DNA of 64,000 nt. Source: Clostridium pascui. GTDB taxonomy: Bacteria; Bacillota; Clostridia; Clostridiales; Clostridiaceae. The stretch is taken from positions 496,001 to 560,000 of the forward strand of contig NZ_JAFBDB010000001.1 in assembly GCF_016908015.1 (NCBI RefSeq). The letters are read 5' to 3'. Under the pieces are notes generated by a model. That model saw only the letters and a list, made by a program, of their open reading frames with translations. It did no database searches and was not told where the DNA came from. Positions within the stretch are counted from its first letter, which is position 1. Every line of letters begins with the position of its first letter. Positions 1 to 8,558 of this stretch are shown here, one piece after another. A program made the translations under genes and the position numbers.

Positions 1-58
1 TACATCCCATAATGGTTATAGATAAAAACAAAATTGCAAAGGTTAAAATTTTAGCCAT
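1..58 (-). CDS. mnhF: Partial Mrp/Mnh antiporter subunit F (N-terminus only)
   Basis: The first 19 codons of a gene that runs off the left edge. They start at an ATG overlapping the stop region of the mnhE-like gene and encode a hydrophobic segment (MAKILTFAILFLSITIMGC), as expected for the first membrane helix of the small subunit MnhF/MrpF. Overlapping E-F order is standard in Mrp cation/proton antiporter operons. The identity rests mainly on that context; 19 residues cannot establish the family. Confidence 0.5.
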   Translation of the reverse strand, partial: MAKILTFAILFLSITIMGC

Positions 59-542
59 TATTTAATTCCTCTTTCTTTAAAAGAATGTTTTCAAAACAAG
101 AATTTTGCAAATCCTTTATAGATTTTTCTTCGAGACAATGTATAATTATCTTATCTTCAGTCATGTCCAGCGTTAGTGTTCCAGGAGTGAGTGTTATTGA
201 ATTTGCAAGAATTGTTTTATCAAAATCACTTTTCAAGTTCGTAGTGATAGTAACTATAGTTGGTGAAATATTTAACTTAGGACTTAAGACTATTTTGGCT
301 ACATGAAAATTAGATTTGAATATTTCTTTAATTAAAATCAAAATATATAAAACTGCATATTTTATGTTTGATATTAATAAATCCTTACTTTTTTTATAAA
401 TATTATGTTTACTTAATAAATCTTTGTTAAATATAAATACACCTATGCATATCAAGGCCCCTATTGCAATCCTATCTATGTTTAAGTTTTCAGCTAAAAT
501 TAGCCAAAAGATCACGTAAATAACAAATAATCCATATTTCAT
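51..542 (-). CDS. mnhE: Na+/H+ antiporter subunit E (MnhE/MrpE-like)
   Basis: A 163-residue protein, the usual length of MnhE/MrpE. Two hydrophobic helices lie in the first ~40 residues, a third at ~60-75, and a soluble C-terminal part contains the family-typical stretch ISPTIVTITTNLKSDF...NSITLTPGTLTLD, close to the MrpE 'LTPGT' signature. Subunit E belongs to the multi-subunit Mrp complex exchanging Na+ or K+ for H+ across the membrane. A clear AAGGAGG site lies upstream of the ATG at 542. The stop overlaps the next subunit. The remaining subunits lie outside the window. Confidence 0.85.
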   Translation of the reverse strand: MKYGLFVIYVIFWLILAENLNIDRIAIGALICIGVFIFNKDLLSKHNIYKKSKDLLISNIKYAVLYILILIKEIFKSNFHVAKIVLSPKLNISPTIVTITTNLKSDFDKTILANSITLTPGTLTLDMTEDKIIIHCLEEKSIKDLQNSCFENILLKKEELNNG

Positions 543-1017
543 TGCAACTTCCTCCTTTCTAGTATTATTTCCTCCATTTATTATATCTTATCAAATTTTC
601 AGTATATCCGTCTATATTTTTTAATATTTATTCAACTTTTTAAATTTACAAAATATAATGATTATACTATTAATTACTAACCATCTACTCGAATATCATA
701 AATTTTTTCTTTGATTATTATATTTATGTTAATATTGTGTAAATAATAAAAACTGCAAGTTATTCTTTTTACATATATTTTACAGTTTGTTAATATAATG
801 CTTATTTGTTTCTATTTTTTTAATAATTAAAATTTTTTATTAACATCTGTATTTTTTTCAAAATTAGGTTTAAAATATGCAGTATTTTTAGATATACTTT
901 GGCTATCCACATTAAAATACTTTTTATTATGTAATTCTTTTTTTAATTTCTTATTAACGATATATAAAAGATTGTTCTTATGAGGCTGGTAATTAAAAAA
1001 TCAAACTTTTCATTACA
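543..1017. other. AT-rich intergenic region without a supported gene
   Basis: Very AT-rich DNA between the antiporter operon start and the terminator of the aminotransferase gene. It presumably contains the mnhE promoter, but I cannot single one out. On the minus strand about 50 codons (roughly 990 down to 825) are open and encode a Lys/Asn-rich peptide, but there is no usable start codon or ribosome binding site, so I do not call a gene. Confidence 0.4.
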
Positions 1018-1072
1018 CTGATTAAACTAAAAAAGTGTTACTTTACATAAGTAACACTTTTTTAGTTTAATC
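1018..1072. terminator. Bidirectional intrinsic terminator
   Basis: A near-perfect 24-bp inverted repeat (GATTAAACTAAAAAAGTG... on one arm) with a short TACAT loop. The A/T-rich base gives U-runs in both directions. It overlaps the last codons and stop of the minus-strand aminotransferase gene at 1067 and ends that transcript. Confidence 0.85.
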
Positions 1073-2362
1073 ATATTTATTTATAAAATATTCTTTTCTT
1101 TTCAAAATGTTTTCAAGGGCATATATAAAATAATCAATTTCATCAAAGGTATTATAAAGTGCAAAACTTATTCTTACCATTCCCGGCTTTCTCCAAGACT
1201 TATTGTTTATATTTTCCATAACCTCTTCTTTTGGCACTTTCAGAAGTTGTTGTATATAAGGATGAGCACAAAAACATCCGCTTCTAACACCTATCCCATA
1301 TTCATAGGACAAAGCCTTTGATACAGTTTCATGATACATTCCTTCTACATTGAAAGTAATTATTGATACAGAATTAGAACAGTACTCGGAATATATTTGG
1401 ATACTAGGGATCTTTGATATTTTTTTACAAATATACATTTGAAGATTTTTTTCATAGTTCTCTATATTTTTCATTCCAAGAGCTCTAAGCATTTCTATAG
1501 AGGAAGATAATGCAACTACTCCTAAAACATTAGGACTCCCCGCTTCATCTTTTTCCGGAGTATCACTCCATTTTACAAAGTCATGGGTAACCATGTCCAC
1601 AGTTCCCCCTCCCTTGTAATCCGGTTCAATATCTTTTAATTCATCCTTTCTAACTATAAGCACACCTGTACCAAAAGGAGCATACATCTTGTGTGCTGAA
1701 AAAGCTGCAAAATCTATATGCTCATCTTTTGTTATTCCATTAATATCAAAAGGACAATGTGGTATAAGCTGTGCTCCATCTACAAGTAACTTTGCTCCAT
1801 AGCTATGAACAAGTTTTGCTATTTTGTGTACAGGGTTTTTGTATCCAGTTACATTAGAAGCTCCTGTAACAGCAACTATACCTACTTTTCCATTATAATC
1901 TTTAAGTTTTTTCTCTAAGTCTTCAAGTATTAACATTCCTTTACTATCAACTCTTATATAGTCTATTTTAAATTTTCTCCAAGGAAGATCATTGGAATGA
2001 TGCTCCATAAATGTAGAAAGTACTATTTTATCACTATACTTTTGCAATAGCATATTTGATAGTTTATTTATAGCTTCTGTAGTATTTTTTACAAATATCA
2101 CATCATATTCATTTAAAGTAAAATTCAAAAACTCTCCTACTAACTCCCTTCCTCTTTCATAAGCTTTTGTTGTGAGCTGTGACTTTATTCCCATTCCTCT
2201 GTGCACTGACGAATAGTAAGGCAAAAACTTATTTATATCATTAGCAACTTTAATAAAAGCTGGTGTTGTAGCAGCATTATCAAAATTTACATATTTAACA
2301 ACTTTTCCTCTGGCTGTTTTTACTAGAGTATCTTTTCCAACTATCAAGTCTTTATAATGCAT
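1067..2362 (-). CDS. Aminotransferase class V / cysteine desulfurase-like protein
   Basis: PLP-dependent fold-type I enzyme of the Csd/IscS/NifS group (about 431 residues). Visible family features are NFDNAATTPAF near the N-terminus, EHHSNDLPWR, VDGAQLIPHCPFDI, and the PLP-lysine region FSAHKMYAPFGTGVL. A C-terminal SGCFCAHPY carries cysteines where the desulfurase persulfide Cys lies. It probably releases sulfur from cysteine, but substrate is not certain. I prefer the ATG at 2362 because it lies about 9 nt after GGGAG; the ATG at 2371 is too close. A long hairpin overlaps that Shine-Dalgarno. It lies just downstream of the eut genes but appears separately controlled. Confidence 0.85.
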   Translation of the reverse strand: MHYKDLIVGKDTLVKTARGKVVKYVNFDNAATTPAFIKVANDINKFLPYYSSVHRGMGIKSQLTTKAYERGRELVGEFLNFTLNEYDVIFVKNTTEAINKLSNMLLQKYSDKIVLSTFMEHHSNDLPWRKFKIDYIRVDSKGMLILEDLEKKLKDYNGKVGIVAVTGASNVTGYKNPVHKIAKLVHSYGAKLLVDGAQLIPHCPFDINGITKDEHIDFAAFSAHKMYAPFGTGVLIVRKDELKDIEPDYKGGGTVDMVTHDFVKWSDTPEKDEAGSPNVLGVVALSSSIEMLRALGMKNIENYEKNLQMYICKKISKIPSIQIYSEYCSNSVSIITFNVEGMYHETVSKALSYEYGIGVRSGCFCAHPYIQQLLKVPKEEVMENINNKSWRKPGMVRISFALYNTFDEIDYFIYALENILKRKEYFINKYD

Positions 2363-2364
2363 AA

Positions 2365-2412
2365 AAATCATCTCCCATATTTGTTCCTTATATATAATAT
2401 GGGAAATGATTT
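2365..2412 (-). promoter_or_regulatory. 17-bp hairpin occluding the ribosome binding site
   Basis: On the minus strand AAATCATTTCCCATATT and AATATGGGAGATGATTT form a 17-bp stem (one G-U) with a ~14-nt loop, followed by UUUUU and the start ATG. The 3' arm contains the GGGAG Shine-Dalgarno of the gene starting at 2362. It could end transcription of the upstream eut operon, keep the downstream gene translationally closed, or both. Confidence 0.7.
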
Positions 2413-2461
2413 TATATTGCCTATTAATTTAGGATAATTTATATTAAAGTGAGTTCAAAAA

Positions 2462-2917
2462 TTATTCTTGCTCCGCCCAGTTTGCTGGATATGTTACATA
2501 CATAAATCTAGCAAAGTTTGGAACTGTAAAATTAATAGACGAGTTCTTAGGAATTAATATAATATCTCCCTTATTTCCGATAATTTTTCTTCCATTGATA
2601 TCTATCTCCAAAATTCCATCTATTACATAATCAATTTCATCATATTTTAAAGTCCATGCCCAACTTGTCTCTTCCATTTCCATTATTCCACATCCTAGTC
2701 TGGGGCTTTCACCAAGTGTTATAACATCTTTTATAAAAACCTTATCCTTTTCGCTTCCTGTATCAAATCTTTCTGGCTTTACAGTACTTGTTTTAATGGA
2801 TATTATTCCACTTGAATCTACATGTTTCTCAAAATTAAGAGCAGTCTTTTCTATTTTCTCGTTTATTATTTTTCTTATAATTTCTTCTATTAACTGTTCA
2901 TTTATACTTTCCATCAT
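2462..2917 (-). CDS. eutQ: Ethanolamine utilisation protein EutQ (cupin)
   Basis: A 151-residue protein whose C-terminal half is an EutQ-type cupin (ESPRLGCGIMEMEETSWAWTLKYDEIDYVIDGILEI then GDIILIPKNSSINFTVP). In Salmonella EutQ has acetate kinase activity linked to the microcompartment; here the role is by homology. The N-terminus (about residues 3-22, INEQLIEEIIRKIINEKIEK) is a short amphipathic helix resembling microcompartment encapsulation peptides. It is the last gene of the eut operon, 21 nt after eutH, with AAAGGAGA before the start. Confidence 0.88.
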   Translation of the reverse strand: MMESINEQLIEEIIRKIINEKIEKTALNFEKHVDSSGIISIKTSTVKPERFDTGSEKDKVFIKDVITLGESPRLGCGIMEMEETSWAWTLKYDEIDYVIDGILEIDINGRKIIGNKGDIILIPKNSSINFTVPNFARFMYVTYPANWAEQE

Positions 2918-2937
2918 ACAGTCTCCTTTATCTAAAA

Positions 2938-4047
2938 TTATTTGCTTATTGATTTAGATTTAGATGTATTTACGAAAGCTTTTGGTGTAATTAAGCAAGC
3001 CACTACTACAGCAGTAGCACCAGCTACTAATTTTCCAACTATCATAGCTGCAATCATATTTTTATTAACTCCAGCTGCAAAGCCTAAATGATCTCCAAAT
3101 ACAAATGCCGCACTAACTGCAAAAGCAACATTAATAATTTTTCCTCTTTCATCCATATCCTTCATCATGCCAAACATAGGAATATTGTTGGCAAGAGTAG
3201 CTACCATACCAGCAGCAGCAACTTCTCCTATTCCTAGTAACGAACCCACTTTCATTAGTGGTCTTTTAAATACTTTTGTTATAAAGTACACTAGTGGGTA
3301 TGCACCTGCAAGAACTATGGCTATACTTCCAACAACAGTTATTCCTTCACTAATTGGTGCCATTCCAGGTATTATAACTATTCCTGTAAGCGTTTCAACA
3401 ATGATAGCTGCAAGTCCAACTATACAGATAATCATTATAAATTTTCCAAAATAGGTGAATCCTTTTATCATTTTATCTGGTATAAATTTTAATCCTAGGG
3501 CTATTAATACAGCAAATATAATGATTGGAGTTAAGTTCTTTAATATAATGATAGGGGCTAATCCTGCCACTAATCCTCCTACAAAGCATCCTAATGGAAT
3601 TGTAATCATTCCTGCCAAAACTCCTTTGGCTAAAAACTTATGATCCTCTTTCTCGATTATGCCAAGGGCAACTGGAATTGTGAATACTATTGTAGGCCCC
3701 ATCATTGATCCTAATATTAATCCTGCAAAAGGTGCGATATTAGGATCTTCTGCAAGTTGCTGTGCCAATGGATATCCCCCCATATCACATGCAAGTAGAG
3801 TAGTAGCAAACATTGATGGATCCGCACCAAGGGCTTTATATAATGGAACAACAATTGGCTTTAATACATTAGCTAAAACAGGTGCAAAGGACATAATTCC
3901 AACCATAGCAATTGTTAATGCCCCCATAGCCATAATACCTTCTTCAAATTTTTCTCCATATCCGAATTTATTACCTAAAATCTTATCTATGGCACCTATT
4001 AACATAAAAACTACCATTATATATATTATTATTTGATTTATACTCAT
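2938..4047 (-). CDS. eutH: Ethanolamine permease EutH
   Basis: Polytopic membrane protein of ~369 residues with about ten hydrophobic segments and the EutH-like stretches DPSMFATTLLACDMGGYPLAQQLA and LANNIPMFGMMKDM. EutH brings ethanolamine across the membrane, mostly at low external concentration or low pH. The ATG at 4047 is preferred over 4056 because AGAGG lies a proper 9 nt upstream. It sits between eutN and eutQ. A 130-nt gap to eutN shows no strong terminator. Confidence 0.93.
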   Translation of the reverse strand: MSINQIIIYIMVVFMLIGAIDKILGNKFGYGEKFEEGIMAMGALTIAMVGIMSFAPVLANVLKPIVVPLYKALGADPSMFATTLLACDMGGYPLAQQLAEDPNIAPFAGLILGSMMGPTIVFTIPVALGIIEKEDHKFLAKGVLAGMITIPLGCFVGGLVAGLAPIIILKNLTPIIIFAVLIALGLKFIPDKMIKGFTYFGKFIMIICIVGLAAIIVETLTGIVIIPGMAPISEGITVVGSIAIVLAGAYPLVYFITKVFKRPLMKVGSLLGIGEVAAAGMVATLANNIPMFGMMKDMDERGKIINVAFAVSAAFVFGDHLGFAAGVNKNMIAAMIVGKLVAGATAVVVACLITPKAFVNTSKSKSISK

Positions 4048-4180
4048 ATATTCCATCCTCTCTTCTTTATAATTTTAGGGAACTTCTTAAAATAATTATC
4101 TTAAGATTATAAATTATTTATTATATCTATATTAGGAGAGGGAATTATAGTTTTATGAACAAGTTTTTTATCCATATTAC

Positions 4181-4450
4181 TCAATCTTGCAATTCTAGTG
4201 AATCCACAATACCAACAATAGTTGCATCAACCGGAATGTTTTTATCCCCTAAATTTACTCTTGCGGAACTTCCTGCTACAATTAATACCTGATCCCCAAT
4301 GCCTGCACCAACACTATCTACTGCAACTATGACATTATCCGTTTTTTTTCCCTTATAATCTAATTTCCTAACTACTAAAAATTTTAGACCACTAAGCTTT
4401 TCATCTTTTTTTGTAGCCCATAGATTGCCTACAACTTCTCCAACTACCAT
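4181..4450 (-). CDS. eutN: Microcompartment pentameric vertex protein EutN
   Basis: An 89-residue EutN/CcmL-family protein starting MVVGEVVGNLWATKK and including LVVRKLDY, DSVGAGIGDQVLIVAGSSAR and a terminal VGIVDSLEL. These are the classic features of the pentamers that close the vertices of bacterial microcompartment shells. Length is typical. It is co-oriented with the other eut genes, about 30 nt after the upstream ORF. Confidence 0.95.
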   Translation of the reverse strand: MVVGEVVGNLWATKKDEKLSGLKFLVVRKLDYKGKKTDNVIVAVDSVGAGIGDQVLIVAGSSARVNLGDKNIPVDATIVGIVDSLELQD

Positions 4451-4480
4451 GATTTCAACCCCTTTAACTCCTAAAATTTA

Positions 4481-5200
4481 TTATAACTTACTTATCTCAA
4501 TCTTATTAACTCTGGCAAAGTCCATGGCCAATGGAGTTAATATGGCTTTTTTAGAAACTACAACCTTCATAACTTCACTCTTCAAAATATTTCTTAACTC
4601 AACTTCTGAAATTAATTTTTTATTAGTTAGATCAATATAGTTACATTTTCTCTCTTCAGCATGTGTTTGACAATTTATTTCTTTAGTTTCTGATATACAA
4701 GCAGTTGTTTCTAAAATCCCACACTTATTTCCAAGACAGTCTAATAACTCATTTAGTTCTACAAAATGTATACCATAGGATTTTAATTTATTTTCATAAT
4801 CCCTAAACATATTGAAGAAGAGTTTATTAGAAGTGGTTGAAAATTTTTTGTATTCTACTTCATTTTCCATAGAAAAAATCTTATTTCCACTTAATAAAGC
4901 TTCCACCACTATTTTCTCTTTAAGAGATCCTTCTATACCATGTGAGAGATTTGCGAGTTCTGCATTTGTAATGCTTTGAAGTATTATACCTTCATAAGAA
5001 TTTAACTCTCCCATATTGCCTAAGCAATCTATTCCATAACCCTTTTCTCTTAATGCAGAAATTAGTATTGGGCATAGGTTTTCTTCCTTTTCCAATACTA
5101 AAACTCTCTTTTGGTTAGCTATATTAACTTCACTTAAAATAGTTTTTAATTTTGTCACTACTTCTTTTGTTATGAGCTTAACCAATTCTTCATTACTCAT
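4481..5200 (-). CDS. Ethanolamine utilisation-associated protein of unknown function
   Basis: A 239-residue protein found in this place in Firmicute eut operons, with no assigned activity. The first 20 residues (MSNEELVKLITKEVVTKLKT) form an amphipathic helix like an encapsulation peptide, suggesting a lumen location. The middle (about 30-130) looks like an alpha/beta domain with VLVLEKEENLCPILISALREKGYGID. The C-terminal ~60 residues (LISEVELRNIL...VSKKAILTPLAMDFARVNKIEI) resemble the short 'TPLA.D.A...I' module seen at ends of EutT-like and PduM-like proteins. Cysteines at ~150-180 could bind metal. Function cannot be assigned. Confidence 0.75.
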   Translation of the reverse strand: MSNEELVKLITKEVVTKLKTILSEVNIANQKRVLVLEKEENLCPILISALREKGYGIDCLGNMGELNSYEGIILQSITNAELANLSHGIEGSLKEKIVVEALLSGNKIFSMENEVEYKKFSTTSNKLFFNMFRDYENKLKSYGIHFVELNELLDCLGNKCGILETTACISETKEINCQTHAEERKCNYIDLTNKKLISEVELRNILKSEVMKVVVSKKAILTPLAMDFARVNKIEISKL

Positions 5201-5240
5201 TCTATCTTCCCCTTTTATTTAGGAACTTAATATTGGCTTA

Positions 5241-5876
5241 CTATTTAAGTATAGATGCTCTCATACCTTTAGTAAATCCACAGGCATTAGCTTCATCATA
5301 GTCTAGGTGTACTACTGTACTAAACTTATCACTTACTCTAACAGTCACATTGGTGAAGATTACTCCTCTTTCACCATTAATCTTTATGCTTACTTCTTCA
5401 TTATTCATCACACCATATCTCATAGAATCCTCAGGTGTGATATGAATATGCCTTTTTGCTACTATTACTCCATTTTGAAGTTTTACAACTGACAGTGGCG
5501 TTGCAATTATTACTGTGCCGCTGTTTTCAATGTTCCCAGACATTTTAACAGGAGCATTTACTCCAATAGATACAGCATCAGTTTTAGATAGTTCCACTTG
5601 GCTTTCTTTTCTTACTGGGCCTAAGACTGAAACATTATGGATAGTACCCTTAGGTCCGATAACCGTAACTTTTTCTTCGCATAGATATTGTCCTGGTTGA
5701 GACAAATCTCTTTTTTTAGTAAGTTCATATCCTTTTCCAAATAAAAGATCTACATACTCTTTTGAAAGGTGTACATGTCTACCTGAAGCCTCAACTAATA
5801 CTCCATCATCTTCTTTTTCTTTTTGTAGCCTTTTGATTATTTCATCAACTATATGATCAAGGTTTAATTCCATCAT
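5241..5876 (-). CDS. pduL: PduL-type phosphate propanoyl/acetyltransferase
   Basis: A 211-residue PduL-family phosphotransacylase that converts acetyl-CoA and phosphate to acetyl-phosphate and CoA, recycling CoA inside the compartment. It has the two PduL metal-site motifs: EASGRHVHLSKEYVDLLFG (about residues 28-46) and AKRHIHITPEDSMRYGV (about 140-156), each with paired histidines that bind zinc. Residues 1-22 (MMELNLDHIVDEIIKRLQKE) look like an encapsulation peptide. It replaces the Pta-like EutD of enteric eut operons. Confidence 0.92.
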   Translation of the reverse strand: MMELNLDHIVDEIIKRLQKEKEDDGVLVEASGRHVHLSKEYVDLLFGKGYELTKKRDLSQPGQYLCEEKVTVIGPKGTIHNVSVLGPVRKESQVELSKTDAVSIGVNAPVKMSGNIENSGTVIIATPLSVVKLQNGVIVAKRHIHITPEDSMRYGVMNNEEVSIKINGERGVIFTNVTVRVSDKFSTVVHLDYDEANACGFTKGMRASILK

Positions 5877-5892
5877 ATTTAAAGTTCACCTC

Positions 5893-6645
5893 TTATTTGT
5901 ACTTTCCAGCTACATATTTGCACATCATTATATAAAAACAACTACTTAATCTATTTAATGCTAATACTATATCACCTCTTGTAGGCTCTCCATCTTCGTT
6001 TTTAAAGGCCTGATATGCAGAAATCTCCACCTCTCTACTTTGAGCTCTTAAAGCATTTAAAGCAACAACTATGGAACCCATTTCGATGCTTGGATAAACT
6101 ATGTGCTCGGTACTTAGATATTTTTTAGGGCTATGAGAATATGCTCTTAAATCATCATAATTCAAATCTATTAAATTAAGAATGCTAAACTCGCTTTCTA
6201 ATACTTCTGCCGCTAATATCTTTCTAACATAGAAAAGTATTTCTTCAAGTTCTTTTACTATTTTTATTTCTTTTAAATCCTTACTTAAAATTTGCACTTC
6301 AAGTATCTTTGCTTGAAGACTATCTAATTTACCTCTAAAAATAATTCTTTTATGATCCTTAGCCACTAGCTTATTTCCATGTAGTTGTGTCATATATTCT
6401 GGCTTTTTCTGAAAAGCACCACCGTTAATATGCATATATTTAGGCGTAAATCCTTCAGACTCTTTTTCAACATTATGATTGCTTGCTTCTTTAAACTTTT
6501 CTTCTTTAAAAATTACTTTTATATTTTTGTCTGACAGATATTGTTTTGCCGATGGTGTAATGATTACTCCTTTTTCAACTTCATATTCAGTTATATTTGA
6601 ATTTCTAAGCTCTTTTCTTAGGATACTTTCTGTTATTACACTCAA
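5893..6645 (-). CDS. eutT: Corrinoid adenosyltransferase EutT
   Basis: EutT-type ATP:cob(I)alamin adenosyltransferase (about 250 residues), making adenosylcobalamin for EutBC. Visible are the N-terminal VITESILRKEL...YEVEKGVIITPSAKQYLSDKNI module and a helical EutT core with LNALRAQSREVEISAYQAF and GDIVLALNRLSSCFYIMMCKYVAGKY. The TTG at 6645 is preferred: AAAGGATGTGAGAGA precedes it, and the product then begins MSVITESIL. An upstream TTG at 6714 would translate through a stable hairpin and adds sequence unlike EutT. The classic HX11CCXXC metal motif of enteric EutT is not evident. Confidence 0.88.
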   Translation of the reverse strand: MSVITESILRKELRNSNITEYEVEKGVIITPSAKQYLSDKNIKVIFKEEKFKEASNHNVEKESEGFTPKYMHINGGAFQKKPEYMTQLHGNKLVAKDHKRIIFRGKLDSLQAKILEVQILSKDLKEIKIVKELEEILFYVRKILAAEVLESEFSILNLIDLNYDDLRAYSHSPKKYLSTEHIVYPSIEMGSIVVALNALRAQSREVEISAYQAFKNEDGEPTRGDIVLALNRLSSCFYIMMCKYVAGKYK

Positions 6646-6688
6646 TCTCTCACATCCTTTAAAGATGTATTTAAAATAATATAAATTT

Positions 6689-6727
6689 GCTTGTAGCACA
6701 AGGTATATTTCCAATCATGCTACAAGC
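6689..6727 (-). promoter_or_regulatory. Stem-loop in the eutM-eutT gap
   Basis: A 10-bp stem GCTTGTAGCA / TGCTACAAGC with a ~19-nt loop lies in the 112-nt space between eutM and the preferred eutT start. The sequence after it is U-rich but not a clean run. It may attenuate transcription or act as a processing/stability element that lets the abundant shell protein EutM be made in excess of EutT. Confidence 0.6.
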
Positions 6728-6757
6728 ATTAGAATATTAGCTTTTGATAATTTTTTA

Positions 6758-7042
6758 TTAAAGTTCAGACTTAGGAAGTAACACTTCAACTTCACCATGT
6801 GGCCTTGGAATAACATGTACTGATATCAATTCTCCAACTCTTTCAGCAGCGGCAGCCCCTGCATCAGTAGCAGCTTTAACTGCTCCAACATCTCCTCTTA
6901 CCATTACAGTAACCAATCCTCCACCAACATGTTCTTTCCCAATTAATGTTACATTTGCAGCTTTAACCATTGCATCAGCCGCTTCAATTGCGCCTACCAA
7001 TCCTTTAGTTTCAATCATCCCTAATGCGTTCATATTTGCCAT
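6758..7042 (-). CDS. eutM: Hexameric BMC shell protein EutM
   Basis: A 94-residue single-BMC-domain protein: [26 protein letters not shown], then [31 protein letters not shown], and the terminal [15 protein letters not shown]. It is the main hexamer of the ethanolamine microcompartment facet. Length and motif order match EutM/PduA. A good GGAGG-type site precedes the start. Stem-loop 3' of the gene may raise its relative expression. Confidence 0.97.
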   Translation of the reverse strand: MANMNALGMIETKGLVGAIEAADAMVKAANVTLIGKEHVGGGLVTVMVRGDVGAVKAATDAGAAAAERVGELISVHVIPRPHGEVEVLLPKSEL

Positions 7043-7092
7043 TTTAATATCCTCCTTAAAATTAAATCATATTTTTATTTTTAATATTTGCA

Positions 7093-8553
7093 TTACTTAT
7101 TTAATACTACTAGCTTCTCAAACACTTTATTTATAATCAGTTCTAGATATTCTTCAGATATTGAAGGTTGACTGCTTTCAGTTTCTTTTAATTCTTCAAG
7201 TTCTCGAACTCCATAGGCCACTCTTCTAATATTTAGTAAATTCATAGGTCCTATGTTATCAGAAGTTGAACTTCCGCCTACAGCACCACATCCTAGGGTA
7301 AATGCTGGTACTAAATTTGTTGCACCTCCAATTCCACCTAGTGATCCTGGTGTATTTACTAATAATCTTGAAACTGGAATTCTAAGTCCAAATTCTCTAA
7401 CTATATTTTCATCATCACTATGAAGTACTAGAGTATGCCCCTTTCCTTCATTCATTAATATTTCTGTACAAAGTTTAATTCCTTCTTCCACATTGTCTAC
7501 AGTGTAGAAGGCTAATATAGGAGTAAGTTTTTCTCTTGAGTAAGGATTATTCTTGCTAACGGTGCTTTGTTCAGAAATCAAAACTCTTATATTAGAGGGA
7601 ATATCTAATTTTGCCATTGAAGCTAAAACTTCAACTGATTTACCTACTATTTGGGGATTCATGGTTCCGTTATCTCTTAAAATAAATCTTGCAAGTTTTT
7701 TGGATTCCTCCTCATTCAAGAAATATGCTCCCTGTTTTTTAAGTTCATTTATAACTTCATTCCTTGTTGCTTTTTCAACTACAATTGATTGTTCGGAAGC
7801 GCAGATAACGCCGTTATCAAAGGTTTTGCTATCCATTATTTTTTTGACAGCCAAACTAAGATTAGCTGATTTATCTATAAATGCGGGGCCATTCCCAGGA
7901 CCTACTCCTATAGCTGGTGTTCCTGAACTATATGCCGCTTTAACCATTTCCTCTCCACCAGTTGCCAGTATTAATGAAGTATCCTTATGTTTCATTAATA
8001 CATTAGTAGCCTCAAGAGTTGGCATAGTTATACATCCTATTAATCCCTCGGGAGCACCTGCACTGACAGCAGCTTCATTTAAAATTTTAGCTGTTTCAGC
8101 AATGGATTTTTTAGCATTTGGATGAGGGGAAATCACTATCCCATTTCCAGACTTTAGAGATATCAAAGTTTTATAAATAGTAGTTGAGGTTGGATTGGTA
8201 GAAGGAATCAATCCTGCAACAACTCCTACAGGAACTGCCACTTCAAAAAACTTTTTCACCTTATCCTCATTAATAATGCCAACAGTTTTTAAATCTTTTA
8301 TATTTTCATACACTGCTTTGCTAGCAAATTTATTTTTAACTATTTTATCCTGCCATCTACCAAAACCAGTTTCCTGCCAAGCCATCTTAGCCAATTTAAT
8401 TGATTCTTTTTCGGCTGCGATTGCAACTGCCTTAACAATCATATCAACTTTTTCTTGAGGGAAAAGTCTATATATTTCCTGGGCTTTTTTAGCATTGGCG
8501 ATAAGATTTCGAGTTTCTTGTATTGACATTAAATCTTGATCAAAATCTTTCAT
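7093..8553 (-). CDS. eutE: CoA-acylating acetaldehyde dehydrogenase EutE
   Basis: A 486-residue ALDH-superfamily enzyme converting acetaldehyde, NAD+ and CoA to acetyl-CoA in the microcompartment. Features: PVGVVAGLIPSTNPTST, ATGGEEMVKAAYSSGTPAIGVGPGNGPAF, and the catalytic cysteine in KTFDNGVICASEQS. It begins almost at the catalytic domain (MKDFDQDLMSIQETRNLI) and lacks the N-terminal encapsulation peptide of enteric EutE. Instead a C-terminal amphipathic segment (ISEEYLELIINKVFEKLVVL, about residues 463-482) follows a Ser/Pro linker, suggesting the targeting signal has moved to the C-terminus. Confidence 0.95.
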   Translation of the reverse strand: MKDFDQDLMSIQETRNLIANAKKAQEIYRLFPQEKVDMIVKAVAIAAEKESIKLAKMAWQETGFGRWQDKIVKNKFASKAVYENIKDLKTVGIINEDKVKKFFEVAVPVGVVAGLIPSTNPTSTTIYKTLISLKSGNGIVISPHPNAKKSIAETAKILNEAAVSAGAPEGLIGCITMPTLEATNVLMKHKDTSLILATGGEEMVKAAYSSGTPAIGVGPGNGPAFIDKSANLSLAVKKIMDSKTFDNGVICASEQSIVVEKATRNEVINELKKQGAYFLNEEESKKLARFILRDNGTMNPQIVGKSVEVLASMAKLDIPSNIRVLISEQSTVSKNNPYSREKLTPILAFYTVDNVEEGIKLCTEILMNEGKGHTLVLHSDDENIVREFGLRIPVSRLLVNTPGSLGGIGGATNLVPAFTLGCGAVGGSSTSDNIGPMNLLNIRRVAYGVRELEELKETESSQPSISEEYLELIINKVFEKLVVLNK

Positions 8554-8558
8554 TTATC

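Noticed and set aside
244-258. GTAACTATAGTTGG resembling the Crp/Fnr palindrome at 41159
   Set aside because: Imperfect and inside the mnhE coding region.
825-990. ~50-codon minus-strand frame in the 543-1017 gap
   Set aside because: No ATG, GTG or TTG start with a ribosome site; composition is simply A-rich.
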